A stretch of DNA of 64,000 nt, from the NCBI RefSeq assembly GCF_014218725.1, contig NZ_JABBJE010000001.1, positions 124,001 to 188,000 of the forward strand, given 5' to 3'. The notes beneath the pieces are model-generated. The model worked only from the letters and a program-made list of their open reading frames with translations, searched no databases and had not been told where the DNA came from. Source of the stretch: Brevundimonas huaxiensis. GTDB taxonomy: Bacteria; Pseudomonadota; Alphaproteobacteria; Caulobacterales; Caulobacteraceae. Of this stretch, positions 42,883-51,486 are shown piece by piece (position 1 is the first letter of the stretch; each line of letters begins with the position of its first letter). A program made the translations under genes and the position numbers.

Positions 42883-44958
42883 TTACCAACGCTTGCTCAG
42901 GGTCAGGCGGGCCGTTCGCGGGGCCTGCGGATAGATCTGGGAGAAGCCGCCGGTGATGAAGATGGTCTCGTCGGTGACATTGTCGACGTTCAACCGAGCC
43001 TCATACCCATCGGCGAAGGCATAGGCGGCGTTCAGGTCCACCCGGGTGTAGCCCGGCAGATCGAGATTGTTGCTGGTGGTGGCCGCCTGACTGGAGGCGT
43101 GGAAGACGCCGCCGCCGATCGTCAGCCCGGTCAGGGAACCGTCGAACGCCCACGAGGTCCACAGGGCGGCCTGATGATCCGGGACGCCGGCCAGCCTGTT
43201 GCCGACGATGAAAGCGTTGGTGTCCTCGGCGATCTCGCTGTCGCTGTAGGCGTAGGAGGCAACGACGGTCCAGGGATCGAGAGGCCGCGCCGACGCCTCG
43301 GCCTCGATGCCGCGCACGCGAATCTCGCCCGCCTGGATGACCAGGTTGAAGTCGACGGGGTCGGAAACCACGGCGTCGGTCTTGGTGATCTCGAAGGCCG
43401 ACAGCGTCAGTTCCGCACGGCCATCGAACGCCAGCGCCTTGGTCCCGATCTCGAACTGCTCGCCGCGGGTAGGTTTCGGCGTCAGGCCGCTTTCCAGCAG
43501 ACCTGCGTCGCCCTCGTTGCGCGAGGATCTGGCCCAGCTGCCGTATATCGACCAGTCCGGGGTCAACAGATAGGTCAGGCCGGCGCGGGGCGAGAACGGG
43601 CGGTCGGTGCGGCTGACGCCCGGATCGACGAAGTCGGCGGTGAAGGCGTAGGTCTCGACCTCCTCAAGGCGCCCGCCCAGCAGCAGGCGCCAGTTGTTCC
43701 AAGCAATCTCGTCCTGAACATAGAGGCCGGTCGAGGTGTAGTCGTAATGGCTGTCGCCGACCGGGAGGTAGCCCGTCGGACGGCCGGTGCGGACGGGGTT
43801 TAGCAGATCGATCGGCTGGCCGTAGGCGATCTGGCCGTCGAGATAGGAGAGCTCGTCCCGGCTGTGATCGAGACCGATCAGGAGGCGGTGGGTGAGCGGC
43901 CCCGTGACGACCCGGCCGTAGAGCTCGGCCTCCAGGGTCAGGTCGTCCTGGGATTCGTCATAGCTGACGAAGCTGCGGTTGACGGTCGTGCCGGAAAGGG
44001 GCGGGAAGCCGTAGTTGAAGAACTGCTCCTCGGGCACATCCACCGCCGAAACGAAGCCGCCCAGGCGCAGGCGCCAGTCGGCGTTCAGGCGGCGGTTGAA
44101 CTCCAAGCCGGCGACCCACTGCTCCTTCTCGATCCGCATGAAGTCCTCGCCGTAGTTGCGGCTGACCGGCTGATCGAGGAAGGCGGCGTTGTTGCCGAAG
44201 CCGCGGTCGAAGGCGGCGTCGCGCTGGAGATATTCCAGCCGGGCGAGGAGGCTGGTCTCGGCGTCCGGTCGCCATTCCACGACGGGCGAGATGTAGAGCT
44301 GCTCGTTGTCGACCAGGTCGCGATAGCTGCCGGCGTTCTCATAGCCGATGTTGAGGCGCGCCAGGACCGTGCCGTCGGCGGTGATCGGCGCGTTTACGTC
44401 CAAGCCGCCGCGCCAGTAGTCATTCGACCCGCCGACGACGAAGGCCTCCCCGCCCGACCAGCCGAAGGGTCGCTTGGAGACGAAGTTGACTACGCCGCCC
44501 GGTTCGAAGCGGCCGTAGAGGGCCGAGGCTGGTCCCTTAAGCACCTCGATGCTCTCGACGCCCTGCAGGTCGATCTCCGGCTGACTGACCGACTGGCGGA
44601 AGCCGTCGCGCAGGGTGGAAATATTCTGGAAGCCGCGAATGCGGAACCGCTGGTTGCCCGAGAAGCCGATGGTCCGCTGGACGCCGCTGACCGTCTCCGC
44701 GGCCTCGCCGATGTTGGAGACATTGCGCAGGTCGAGCAGCTCGCGCGACACGATGTTGACCGTGAAGGGCGTGTCCAGGATCGGGGCGCCGGTCTTGGTC
44801 GCGGTTTCACCGGGGACTCTGCCGAGCGGGCGGCCGAAGACGGTAATCTCGTCCAGCTCCGTCGCGTCGTCGTCCGCCGTGATTACTGGTGCGTCCTGGG
44901 CGAAGGCTGGCGCCGCGAACAGGGCGGCGAGGCTGGCGGTGGCGAGCAGCAGTTTCAT
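42883..44958 (-). CDS. TonB-dependent receptor, Zur-box controlled
   Basis: A 691-residue outer-membrane receptor of the siderophore type: signal peptide ending AFAQ, a plug domain with TPFTVNIVSRELLDLRNV, FRIRGFQNIS and VESIEVLKGPASALYGR, a 22-strand barrel region and a terminal aromatic (LTLSKRW). No N-terminal STN domain and no TonB-box-proximal signalling part are present. It is divergent from the transporter genes, with a Zur-like operator between them, so the ligand may be a zinc chelate rather than iron. Confidence 0.9.
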   Translation of the reverse strand: MKLLLATASLAALFAAPAFAQDAPVITADDDATELDEITVFGRPLGRVPGETATKTGAPILDTPFTVNIVSRELLDLRNVSNIGEAAETVSGVQRTIGFSGNQRFRIRGFQNISTLRDGFRQSVSQPEIDLQGVESIEVLKGPASALYGRFEPGGVVNFVSKRPFGWSGGEAFVVGGSNDYWRGGLDVNAPITADGTVLARLNIGYENAGSYRDLVDNEQLYISPVVEWRPDAETSLLARLEYLQRDAAFDRGFGNNAAFLDQPVSRNYGEDFMRIEKEQWVAGLEFNRRLNADWRLRLGGFVSAVDVPEEQFFNYGFPPLSGTTVNRSFVSYDESQDDLTLEAELYGRVVTGPLTHRLLIGLDHSRDELSYLDGQIAYGQPIDLLNPVRTGRPTGYLPVGDSHYDYTSTGLYVQDEIAWNNWRLLLGGRLEEVETYAFTADFVDPGVSRTDRPFSPRAGLTYLLTPDWSIYGSWARSSRNEGDAGLLESGLTPKPTRGEQFEIGTKALAFDGRAELTLSAFEITKTDAVVSDPVDFNLVIQAGEIRVRGIEAEASARPLDPWTVVASYAYSDSEIAEDTNAFIVGNRLAGVPDHQAALWTSWAFDGSLTGLTIGGGVFHASSQAATTSNNLDLPGYTRVDLNAAYAFADGYEARLNVDNVTDETIFITGGFSQIYPQAPRTARLTLSKRW

Positions 44959-44985
44959 GGGGTCCCCCGAGCGATTGGTCGGGCT

Positions 44986-45000
44986 TGTTATGCTATAACA
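44986..45000. promoter_or_regulatory. Zur-box-like operator
   Basis: TGTTAT-GCT-ATAACA, a perfect 6-bp dyad that differs at one place from the classical Zur core TGTTATA-N-TATAACA. It lies between the divergent receptor (28 bases from its start) and the binding-protein gene (64 bases), where a repressor would control both. Confidence 0.65.
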
Positions 45001-45063
45001 TTGCGTTTAGTCACCCCTGGGGACGGCTTTTTCTGTTCCGCGTGGGACAGGAGGCGGCGAGAC

Positions 45064-46251
45064 ATGCTGAGACGATCATTCCTTCTGGCCGCCGGCGCGT
45101 CAGCGCTCTCGGCCTGTTCGGAGAGCGAGGTCGGGGCGCCGCAGACGGGCGCCGGCGCCGGGACGGCGATCCCGCTGAGGCATGCGCGCTACCTCACGCT
45201 CGAGCGCCACGACGGTTACACAGTCGCGCGCTTAAGGGCTCCGGTGGCAGACCAAAGCGGCGGTCAGGCGCGCGAGCAGGAAGCCGTGCTGGTCTTGGCG
45301 CCGCGCGGGGGCGGCGAGCCGCGTCTGCCTGCCGCGTTGCGGGACGCTACGGTGATCCGGACGCCCGTGATGCGGGTTGCCGCCAACGCCAGTTCCGACG
45401 AGGCCTTCCTAGGCCAACTCGGTGTCAAGGATCGGCTGGTGGCTGTGGGCGGTCGGGTGTCTTTCGACGACGATGTGCGTCGCGGCGTCATCGAGGGCCG
45501 CATTGGCCAGATCGGGTACAATTGGCACGCGCCGCCCAACCTCGACGTCCTGCTCGCTGCGCGGCCCGATGTCTTCCTGATGCGCCTGTCCGATCTTGCG
45601 CATACCCCGGTGCTGGATCGGGCGCGACGGCTCGGTCTGACGGTGGCGCCGACTTTCGCCGAGGACGAGCCTACCTACCTGGGCCGCGCCGAGTGGATCC
45701 GTCTGCATGGTCTGCTGACCGAACGTGAGGCCGAGGCTGAGCGCCTGTTCGACCAGATCGAAGCGCGGGTCGAAGCCTTGAAGACAGTCGCAGCCTCGCG
45801 CCCGGCCGTGCCGACGCTCTGGGCCTATCCGGCCGGCGGCGATCGCTGGGTCGCAACCGTCCGTGGGGCGGAGCAGGCGTATCTGGCCGACGCCGGCGGC
45901 CGCAACCTGCTGCTTCGGCCGGAAGACCCGCGTAAATGGTCATCCGAAACCCTGGCCACCGAACAGATACTGCAGGTGGCGGACCAAGCCGAGGTCTGGA
46001 TCGTCGGCGACCTCCACGCGGCCCCGGCGCGCAGCACATCGGTGGAGGGCGTCTCGCCGGCCTTCCGCGCCGGACGGTTGTTCGCCAACACCGGTCGCAG
46101 CAATCTCCCGGCCAACGCCTATGACTGGTACCAGACCGCCTTTGTCCGGCCCGACTGGGTGCTGGCGGACTTCGTGAAGGCGCTGCATCCGGATTTGGTC
46201 AGCGAGCCCTTCCGCTTCCTCAAGCCGGTCACTCGGGGCGCCTATCGATGA
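45064..46251 (+). CDS. FecB/FhuD-type ABC transporter substrate-binding lipoprotein
   Basis: A 395-residue binding protein with a Tat-like lipoprotein signal (RRSFLLAAGASALSAC) and the metal-chelate binding fold: QLGVKDRLVAVGG, a helical hinge, LDVLLAARPDVFLM, and a C-terminal lobe. Related proteins bind ferric siderophores, heme, cobalamin or other metal complexes. It starts the transporter operon and its stop overlaps the permease start as ATGA. Confidence 0.88.
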   Translation: MLRRSFLLAAGASALSACSESEVGAPQTGAGAGTAIPLRHARYLTLERHDGYTVARLRAPVADQSGGQAREQEAVLVLAPRGGGEPRLPAALRDATVIRTPVMRVAANASSDEAFLGQLGVKDRLVAVGGRVSFDDDVRRGVIEGRIGQIGYNWHAPPNLDVLLAARPDVFLMRLSDLAHTPVLDRARRLGLTVAPTFAEDEPTYLGRAEWIRLHGLLTEREAEAERLFDQIEARVEALKTVAASRPAVPTLWAYPAGGDRWVATVRGAEQAYLADAGGRNLLLRPEDPRKWSSETLATEQILQVADQAEVWIVGDLHAAPARSTSVEGVSPAFRAGRLFANTGRSNLPANAYDWYQTAFVRPDWVLADFVKALHPDLVSEPFRFLKPVTRGAYR

Positions 46252-47291
46252 CCTCCGCCTTCGCTCGGCCTGCGCTTGTTGGAGGGGGGGTGACCCTTGT
46301 CCTCCTCGTCGTGATCCTGACCAGCCTGATGATCGGTCAGGTCATGCTCAGCCCGGGAGAGGTGCTGTCCGGCCTGGGCTCGATCGGATCGGGGTCGATG
46401 GAGTCGCGCATTGTCGTTGATCTTCGGTTGCCTCGGGTGCTGGCGGCCGTAGTCGGTGGAGCAGCCTTGGGGCTGGCTGGTCTGCTGATGCAGACCCTGT
46501 TCCGCAATCCGCTGGCGGATGCCTGGTCACTTGGTTTGATGGCGGGGGGGCAGTTCGGTGCGGCCCTTGTCATCGTCGCCGGCGCTGTCGTCGGCCCCGG
46601 CTTCCTGATGATCCTGACCGGGTTCGCTGGATTGGGCGTCGTCGCCGGCTCGGTATTGGGCACGCTGGGCGTTGCGCTGGCCATGAGCGCCATGGCCCGC
46701 CGCGTCGGCACGGTGACTCTGCTGGTGCTGGGCCTCATGCTGGGTTTCCTCGCCCAAGGGCTGATCAGCGTCCTGCTACACTTCACCAACCGCAGCCAGG
46801 GGCGGATTTTCGCGGCCTGGAACGACGCCACCTTCGCCAATGTGCTCTGGGGCGACTTCGTCACCCTGGCGCCCCTGCTGGCGATCGGGCTGATCGGCGC
46901 CGTCGTGTTGGCCAAGCCGCTGACTGCTCTCCTGTTGGGCGATGTCTATGCCGAGAGCCTGGGCGTGAACGTGCTCAGGCTCCGACGACTGGTGCTGGGG
47001 ACGACGATCCTGCTCGCCGCCCCTGTGACGGCCTTCTGCGGTCCCGTGGCCTTCGTCGGCCTCATCGTGCCGCATCTGGCGCGTGGAATTGTCGGGTCTG
47101 CGCGGATCGGAGCCCTGATCCCTGCGACGGCTCTGATCGGGGCGGTGCTGGCCCTAGCAGCGGATTTGGTGGTCCATCTGCCGTGGGAGCAGCATTTCCT
47201 GCACCTCAACGCCATCCTGGCGTTGATCGGCGCCCCGCTCGTGATCGTCCTGCTGCTGAAGTCCCGCAGTCTGTGCGGAGGGGAGGTCTGA
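46248..47291 (+). CDS. FecCD-type ABC transporter permease
   Basis: A 347-residue membrane protein with about ten membrane segments and the FecCD signature LRLPRVLAAVVGGAALGLAG, MQTLFRNPLADAWSLGL, and GPVAFVGLIVPHLAR (the EAA-like loop that contacts the ATPase). It works with the neighbouring binding protein and ATPase to import a metal complex. Start and stop overlap both neighbours. Confidence 0.93.
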   Translation: MTSAFARPALVGGGVTLVLLVVILTSLMIGQVMLSPGEVLSGLGSIGSGSMESRIVVDLRLPRVLAAVVGGAALGLAGLLMQTLFRNPLADAWSLGLMAGGQFGAALVIVAGAVVGPGFLMILTGFAGLGVVAGSVLGTLGVALAMSAMARRVGTVTLLVLGLMLGFLAQGLISVLLHFTNRSQGRIFAAWNDATFANVLWGDFVTLAPLLAIGLIGAVVLAKPLTALLLGDVYAESLGVNVLRLRRLVLGTTILLAAPVTAFCGPVAFVGLIVPHLARGIVGSARIGALIPATALIGAVLALAADLVVHLPWEQHFLHLNAILALIGAPLVIVLLLKSRSLCGGEV

Positions 47292-48259
47292 TGTACGCAA
47301 TAGACCGTCTTCAGATCGGATACGGGAAAAACGTCCTCTCGACGCTTGAGCAGGTTGTCGTCGAACCCGGCGAGTTCATCTGCCTTCTGGGGCGAAACGG
47401 CCAAGGCAAGTCCACGCTGCTGCGGACTCTGGCGGGCTTCATACCTCCGGTCGATGGCGAGGTCCGTCTTGATGGACGGCCGGTGCGGCAGTGGGCCGCT
47501 GCCGAGCGAGCGCGAAAGGTCGCCGTGGTTCTGACCGACAGGCCGCAGGTCGGCGCGCTCCGCGTTCATGAACTCGTCGAGATGGGGCGTCAGCCTTACA
47601 CCGGTTGGACTGGCGCGCTGTCTGACGAGGATCGGGAGATTTGCGGATACGCATTGAAACAGGTCAATGGCGGCCATCTGCGTGACCGCTATGTCGACAG
47701 TCTGTCGGACGGCGAGCGACAGCGGGTCATGATCGCGAGAGCTTTGGCCCAACGTCCTGAGGTCATGTTGCTGGACGAGATCACCGCCTTCCTGGATCTG
47801 CCCAGTCGCGTAACCATCACGGCGACCCTGCGGCGGATCGCCCGCGAGACAGGTGTCTCAATCATTCTGTCCAGCCATGATCTGGAGCTATCGCTCAATG
47901 CCGCCGACCGGATTTGGCTACTGCCGGGCGAAGGCCGTTTTATCGATGGCGCGCCCGAGGATGTCGCCCTGTCAGGTGCTATCGGCGAGGCGTTCGACCA
48001 AGCCAATCTGGCATTCTCGCTTCAGAGCGGCCGGTTCGAAACGCGTGGGACCAACCGTGGAATGGTTTTCATCGAAGCCGACGGTCTTGCGGCCGTATGG
48101 TTGGGACGCGCCGTCAAGCGGATGGACTTTGGGGTCAGCGGATCCCAAGCAGAAGCCGACGTTGTCATCCGCCACTCGACGGAGGGCTATGAAGTTGATG
48201 GCGAGACCTATTTGACGATCCAGTCGCTGAGCAAGGCGCTCATCCACCAGCTTGGATAG
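47291..48259 (+). CDS. FecE-type ABC transporter ATP-binding protein
   Basis: A 322-residue ATPase with Walker A GRNGQGKST, signature LSDGERQRVMIARAL, Walker B VMLLDEI and the switch His in SSHDLEL. Beyond the ABC domain (about 250) there is an extra C-terminal segment of about 70 residues containing FIEADGLAAVWLGRAVKRM, not usual in FecE. The ATG overlaps the permease stop. It is the last gene of the element before the right end. Confidence 0.92.
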   Translation: MYAIDRLQIGYGKNVLSTLEQVVVEPGEFICLLGRNGQGKSTLLRTLAGFIPPVDGEVRLDGRPVRQWAAAERARKVAVVLTDRPQVGALRVHELVEMGRQPYTGWTGALSDEDREICGYALKQVNGGHLRDRYVDSLSDGERQRVMIARALAQRPEVMLLDEITAFLDLPSRVTITATLRRIARETGVSIILSSHDLELSLNAADRIWLLPGEGRFIDGAPEDVALSGAIGEAFDQANLAFSLQSGRFETRGTNRGMVFIEADGLAAVWLGRAVKRMDFGVSGSQAEADVVIRHSTEGYEVDGETYLTIQSLSKALIHQLG

Positions 48260-48373
48260 GGTTCCTGTAGCGTCGCCTTTTGGCGTCGATCAGAATGTCC
48301 AGTTCTGGCGCCTACCAGCCCTCACTGGGCAGGGTGTGTTGAGGCGTCCGGCAGGCCGGAGGGCTGCACTCAA

Positions 48374-48394
48374 CTTACACATTCTCTTACACAT
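48374..48394 (+). repeat. Right arm-type integrase sites
   Basis: CTTACACAT at 48374-48382 and 48386-48394, 12 bases apart, matching the pair at the left end. Between here and attR there is also a dyad ATCAA-ATAG-TTGAT (48426-48439). The stretch from 48260 to 48451 holds no gene. Confidence 0.75.
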
Positions 48395-48451
48395 TCATCG
48401 GTGACGTGATAAAAACACGCAGAGTATCAAATAGTTGATGCTGGCGTGTGT

Positions 48452-48460
48452 GACTTAAAA
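48452..48460 (+). repeat. attR core of the integrative element
   Basis: GACTTAAAA, identical to the core at 36550-36558. Left flank is element, right flank is the 3' half of the host tRNA-Leu. Confidence 0.88.
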
Positions 48461-48508
48461 TCTGCCGGACGAAAGTCCTTGCCGGTTCGATCCCGGCCGC
48501 CCGCACCA
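48452..48508 (+). pseudogene. 3' half of host tRNA-Leu(UAA)
   Basis: After the core follow the 3' anticodon stem TCTGC, variable arm GGAC-GAAA-GTCC, T arm GCCGG/CCGGC, acceptor CGCCCGC and encoded CCA ending at 48508. No 5' tRNA half lies upstream in the element, so this end cannot make a tRNA. Fused to 36520-36558 it makes a canonical tRNA-Leu(UAA). Confidence 0.92.
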
Positions 48509-48525
48509 CTTCGAACGCTACTCGA

Positions 48526-49935
48526 TCAGAACGGGAAGAAGATCGGGATGGCGACCATGGCGGCGATCCAGGTGATCAGGTTCAGGGGCAGGCCGACGCG
48601 GACGAAGTCCATGTAGCTGTAGCCGCCCATGTTGAAGACCAGCACATTGGTCTGGTAGCCGAACGGGGTGGCGAAGGCGGCAGAGGCCGCCATCATGACG
48701 CACACCAAGAAGGGTCGGGGATCGACGCCCAGGCTTTCGGCCAGGGCTACGGCGATGGGGGTGATCAGCACCGCAACGGTGGCGTTGGACAGCAGTTCGG
48801 TGGCGAACAGCGTCACGCCGTAAAGCACGATCAGGGCGCCCAGCGGCCCCAGGGGTCGGATCACGCCGATCAGACGGTCCGCGCCGGCGGACGCCAGCCC
48901 CGTCACTTCGATCGCCGTGCCGACCACAACCATGCCGGCGATCAGCAGCAGGATTTCGGGGCGCAGTCCGGCATAGGCCTCTTCGGGCGTGATGACGCGC
49001 AGCAGGATCAGTCCGACGGCGCCGGCGAAGGCCGAGGCGGCGATCGGCGCCCACCCCAGCGCGGCCGACAGGATCACCAAAACAAACACGCCCAGCGAGA
49101 TCGCAGCCGGCTTCAGCCGTAGCGGACGATCAGCGGCGCCATACAGTTCAACGTCGCCGAGATGCGCATCGCCCGACCCATCGACCTGGTTTCGCGATCC
49201 GCCCAGGCGCGGCAGGCCGAACGGCAGCAGGCGCTTGCGGCGATTGATGGCCTCGGCCTCTGCGCGACGACGCGCCTCTTCCATTTCCGCCAGACGCGCG
49301 GCTTCCGCCTCGTCCATGGCGACCGATCGACCCAGTTGGCGCGCGCCCACGAAATAGAGCCACAGGCCACCAACGACCGCGATGGCCAAACCCACGGGCG
49401 TGATCTCGAACAGGCCGAAGACCGGCTGGCCGGCGTTACGGGCCATGTCGTTGACCAGCAGATTGGTCGATGTCCCGATCAGCGTCAGCAGACCGCCCAT
49501 GACCGTGACGTGGCTGAGCGGCATCAGAAAGCGTTTGGGCGACAGGCGCAGCGACTGGGCCACGTCGCGGATCACCGGCGCGGCCAAAACCACCACAGGG
49601 GTGTTGTTCAGGAAGCCGCCGACCGAACCGCACAGGCCGATGACGATCCAGATGCCTCGCGCGCCGATCCGGGCGGAAAGCTGCGTCGCCTGTCGGATCA
49701 GCCAGCCCAAAAGACCGGACAGTTCGATGGCGTAGGCGATGACGAACAGACCGGCCAAAGCGATGACTGCGGGACTGGCGAAGGCGCCCTGCACCTCGAC
49801 CGGCCGCACCACGCCCAGCAGCAGGAGGACGGCGGCGCCCGTCAAGGCGACGACATCGGCCCGCACCTTGCCGTGAATCAGGACGCCCACGACGGCGACG
49901 AGCACGGCGAGGGCGGCGATCTGGTCGAAAGTCAT
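48526..49935 (-). CDS. SLC13-type (DASS) anion permease
   Basis: About 469 residues with a dozen membrane segments and the two SLC13 signature loops: GGFLNNTPVVVLAAPV with GGLLTLIGTSTNLLVND, and the C-terminal SNATVAVLITPIAVALA with AFATPFGYQTNVLVFNMGGY. A hydrophilic Arg/Glu-rich loop in the middle separates the halves; no TrkA-C domains are present. Substrates in the family include sulfate and dicarboxylates. I use the ATG at 49935 (MTFDQIAALAVLV); starts at 49959 or TTG 49971 are possible. Confidence 0.88.
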   Translation of the reverse strand: MTFDQIAALAVLVAVVGVLIHGKVRADVVALTGAAVLLLLGVVRPVEVQGAFASPAVIALAGLFVIAYAIELSGLLGWLIRQATQLSARIGARGIWIVIGLCGSVGGFLNNTPVVVLAAPVIRDVAQSLRLSPKRFLMPLSHVTVMGGLLTLIGTSTNLLVNDMARNAGQPVFGLFEITPVGLAIAVVGGLWLYFVGARQLGRSVAMDEAEAARLAEMEEARRRAEAEAINRRKRLLPFGLPRLGGSRNQVDGSGDAHLGDVELYGAADRPLRLKPAAISLGVFVLVILSAALGWAPIAASAFAGAVGLILLRVITPEEAYAGLRPEILLLIAGMVVVGTAIEVTGLASAGADRLIGVIRPLGPLGALIVLYGVTLFATELLSNATVAVLITPIAVALAESLGVDPRPFLVCVMMAASAAFATPFGYQTNVLVFNMGGYSYMDFVRVGLPLNLITWIAAMVAIPIFFPF

Positions 49936-50024
49936 GATGCTGTGCAGACCGTCCCCCATCGTTCGCGTCAACCTTTTTCGGATGAGCGCATCCCCCTCAG
50001 CGGTTCGCGTGTTAGGGTGGTTCC

Positions 50025-50843
50025 ATGCTCGAAACGATTGCGTCGCCTAAGTCTTCGATAGTCGCGCTTGCGGCGTCCCTGCTGGCGCTCGCCGCCTGCC
50101 AGCGTGAGCCGCAGCCCGCGCCCGCTCCGGCTGAGAAAACCGAAACGCCGCCGGTGGTGACCGTCGCGCCAGCGCCGGTGCTGGACCGCGCCGGCCTGCT
50201 TGAAGCGATGGACATCGCCGCCTCGGCCTTCGCCGCAGGGCGAGAGGTCGGGGGCGCGTCTCTGGTCGGGCGACGCTTCGTCGTCCGCCAGGCCTTTGGC
50301 TGCGGGGCGCCGAGCGAGGCTGCCGAGGCTGCGGCCGATGGGCTGGCGACGGTCGCCTGGGCGAAGGATCGCCAAAGCCTGAAGTTCAGCCTGGCGCCGG
50401 CGGATTGGCTGCAGTCCGGTCTGGTCGGACGCGACGACAGCGGCCTGGAGGCGGTCGAGGGGTTCTGGCTGGCTCGGCCCTGGCTGCGCACCGAGGCCTG
50501 CCCGGCGATGGCGCCCGGCGCCTCTGCTTCAACTCAGGCCTCGCCTCAGACGGCGGGGCTGGCCGCCGTATTCAAACCGAACGGCGCTCGGACCGGGCGC
50601 CGAAACGGCCGCGCCTATGAGTTCACCTTGCGTGGCGAGGACGGCCAACCCCCCGTGCCGTCGGCGCAAGGATACCGTCTCGTCCTGGAGGGGCGGATGA
50701 CCGCCTTCGCCGACGGCCGCGCCATCCACTGTCGCGCAGCCGCCGCCGATCAACGGCCGGTTTGCATCGGGGCGGTGCAACTGGACCGCGTCGCCTTCGA
50801 AGACGCCGACGGCCAGATGCTCAGCGAGTGGCGCGACGGTTAG
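50025..50843 (+). CDS. Hypothetical lipoprotein
   Basis: A 272-residue protein with a lipoprotein signal (IVALAASLLALAACQ), a Pro/Ala-rich linker to about residue 50, then a domain containing RRFVVRQAFGCGAP and FWLARPWLRTEACP; four further cysteines occur (two in the last 50 residues), which may be disulfide-bonded. I recognise no family. It is convergent with the methyltransferase-like gene. Confidence 0.78.
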   Translation: MLETIASPKSSIVALAASLLALAACQREPQPAPAPAEKTETPPVVTVAPAPVLDRAGLLEAMDIAASAFAAGREVGGASLVGRRFVVRQAFGCGAPSEAAEAAADGLATVAWAKDRQSLKFSLAPADWLQSGLVGRDDSGLEAVEGFWLARPWLRTEACPAMAPGASASTQASPQTAGLAAVFKPNGARTGRRNGRAYEFTLRGEDGQPPVPSAQGYRLVLEGRMTAFADGRAIHCRAAAADQRPVCIGAVQLDRVAFEDADGQMLSEWRDG

Positions 50844-50845
50844 GT

Positions 50846-51475
50846 CTAGAACAGACTGACCGGGAAGCCGATCAACCCAGACGATTGCAGGTGCTCAATG
50901 CCTTCCATGACGGGGATGGCGGCGAGGAAGACCAGGCCGTCGCGCAGGGTGCGGACGAAGAAGGCGGGACGGATGGTCAGTTCCTCGGCGTCGCGCCAGC
51001 GGGCGGGATTGGGCAGGAAACGCGGCGTGCGGGCGCAGTAGGCGGCATAGGGCGCGCCGAAATGTTCGCCCAGCCAGGCTTCTTCGCGACCGACCGTGCG
51101 CAGGAAGACCAGGAAGGTCGCCACGGCGAAGATCGCGCCGATCGTCACGCTGCCGGTCTGTGCGCCGACTCCGAAGGCGCCGATGAAGCTGAAGACATAG
51201 AGCGGGTTGCGCGTGATGGAATAGGGGCCGCGATCAACGATCTCGGCCTTCTTGCGTCCGCCGATATAGAGCGAGCACCAGGCGCGGCCGACGATGGCGA
51301 CGATGATCGCGGCCAGGCCCAAGGCCTCGACGCCCTCGTGCCATTCGCCGTCTAGGGCGGCGACCGAGCGGACGCTGGCGGTCAGGACGATGAGGGCCAG
51401 AAGAACCAGACCGGCGAACCATTTGCGACGGCGCTGAACGACGTCGAGCGACAGGGCAGGGGGAACAGGGCTCAT
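50846..51475 (-). CDS. Isoprenylcysteine methyltransferase-like membrane protein
   Basis: A 209-residue membrane protein with four to five hydrophobic segments and the ICMT/PEMT-type motif GPYSITRNPLYVFSFIGAFG followed by EEAWLGEHFGAPYAAYCARTPRFLP, which binds S-adenosylmethionine in this family. Bacterial members methylate lipids or unknown acceptors. It lies 11 bases downstream of the TPR gene. Confidence 0.85.
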   Translation of the reverse strand: MSPVPPALSLDVVQRRRKWFAGLVLLALIVLTASVRSVAALDGEWHEGVEALGLAAIIVAIVGRAWCSLYIGGRKKAEIVDRGPYSITRNPLYVFSFIGAFGVGAQTGSVTIGAIFAVATFLVFLRTVGREEAWLGEHFGAPYAAYCARTPRFLPNPARWRDAEELTIRPAFFVRTLRDGLVFLAAIPVMEGIEHLQSSGLIGFPVSLF

Positions 51476-51486
51476 GATGGATCTGT

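Larger units (their letters stand above)
36550..48460. mobile_element. Integrative element in the tRNA-Leu(UAA) anticodon loop, carrying a replacement tRNA
   Basis: An element of about 11.9 kb bounded by 9-bp direct repeats (GACTTAAAA). It begins with a tyrosine integrase next to attL, has paired CTTACACAT-type repeats inside both ends, and carries an AbiE-like pair, a SLATT/CD-NTase pair, a complete intron-containing tRNA-Leu(UAA), gene remnants, and a metal uptake locus. Joining the host halves at the core gives a perfect 87-nt tRNA-Leu(UAA), which proves the insertion point. No conjugation genes are seen, so it would need help to move between cells. Confidence 0.92.

Noticed and set aside
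45064..48259. Cobalamin uptake transporter
   Set aside because: No B12 riboswitch precedes it, and the Zur-like dyad favours metal control; the ligand remains open.
36550..48460. Conjugative element (ICE) or prophage
   Set aside because: No relaxase, type IV secretion, capsid or terminase genes are present; only integrase and cargo.
48380..48508. A complete tRNA at the right end using element sequence as the 5' half
   Set aside because: No acceptor or D-arm sequence lies upstream of the core within tRNA distance.
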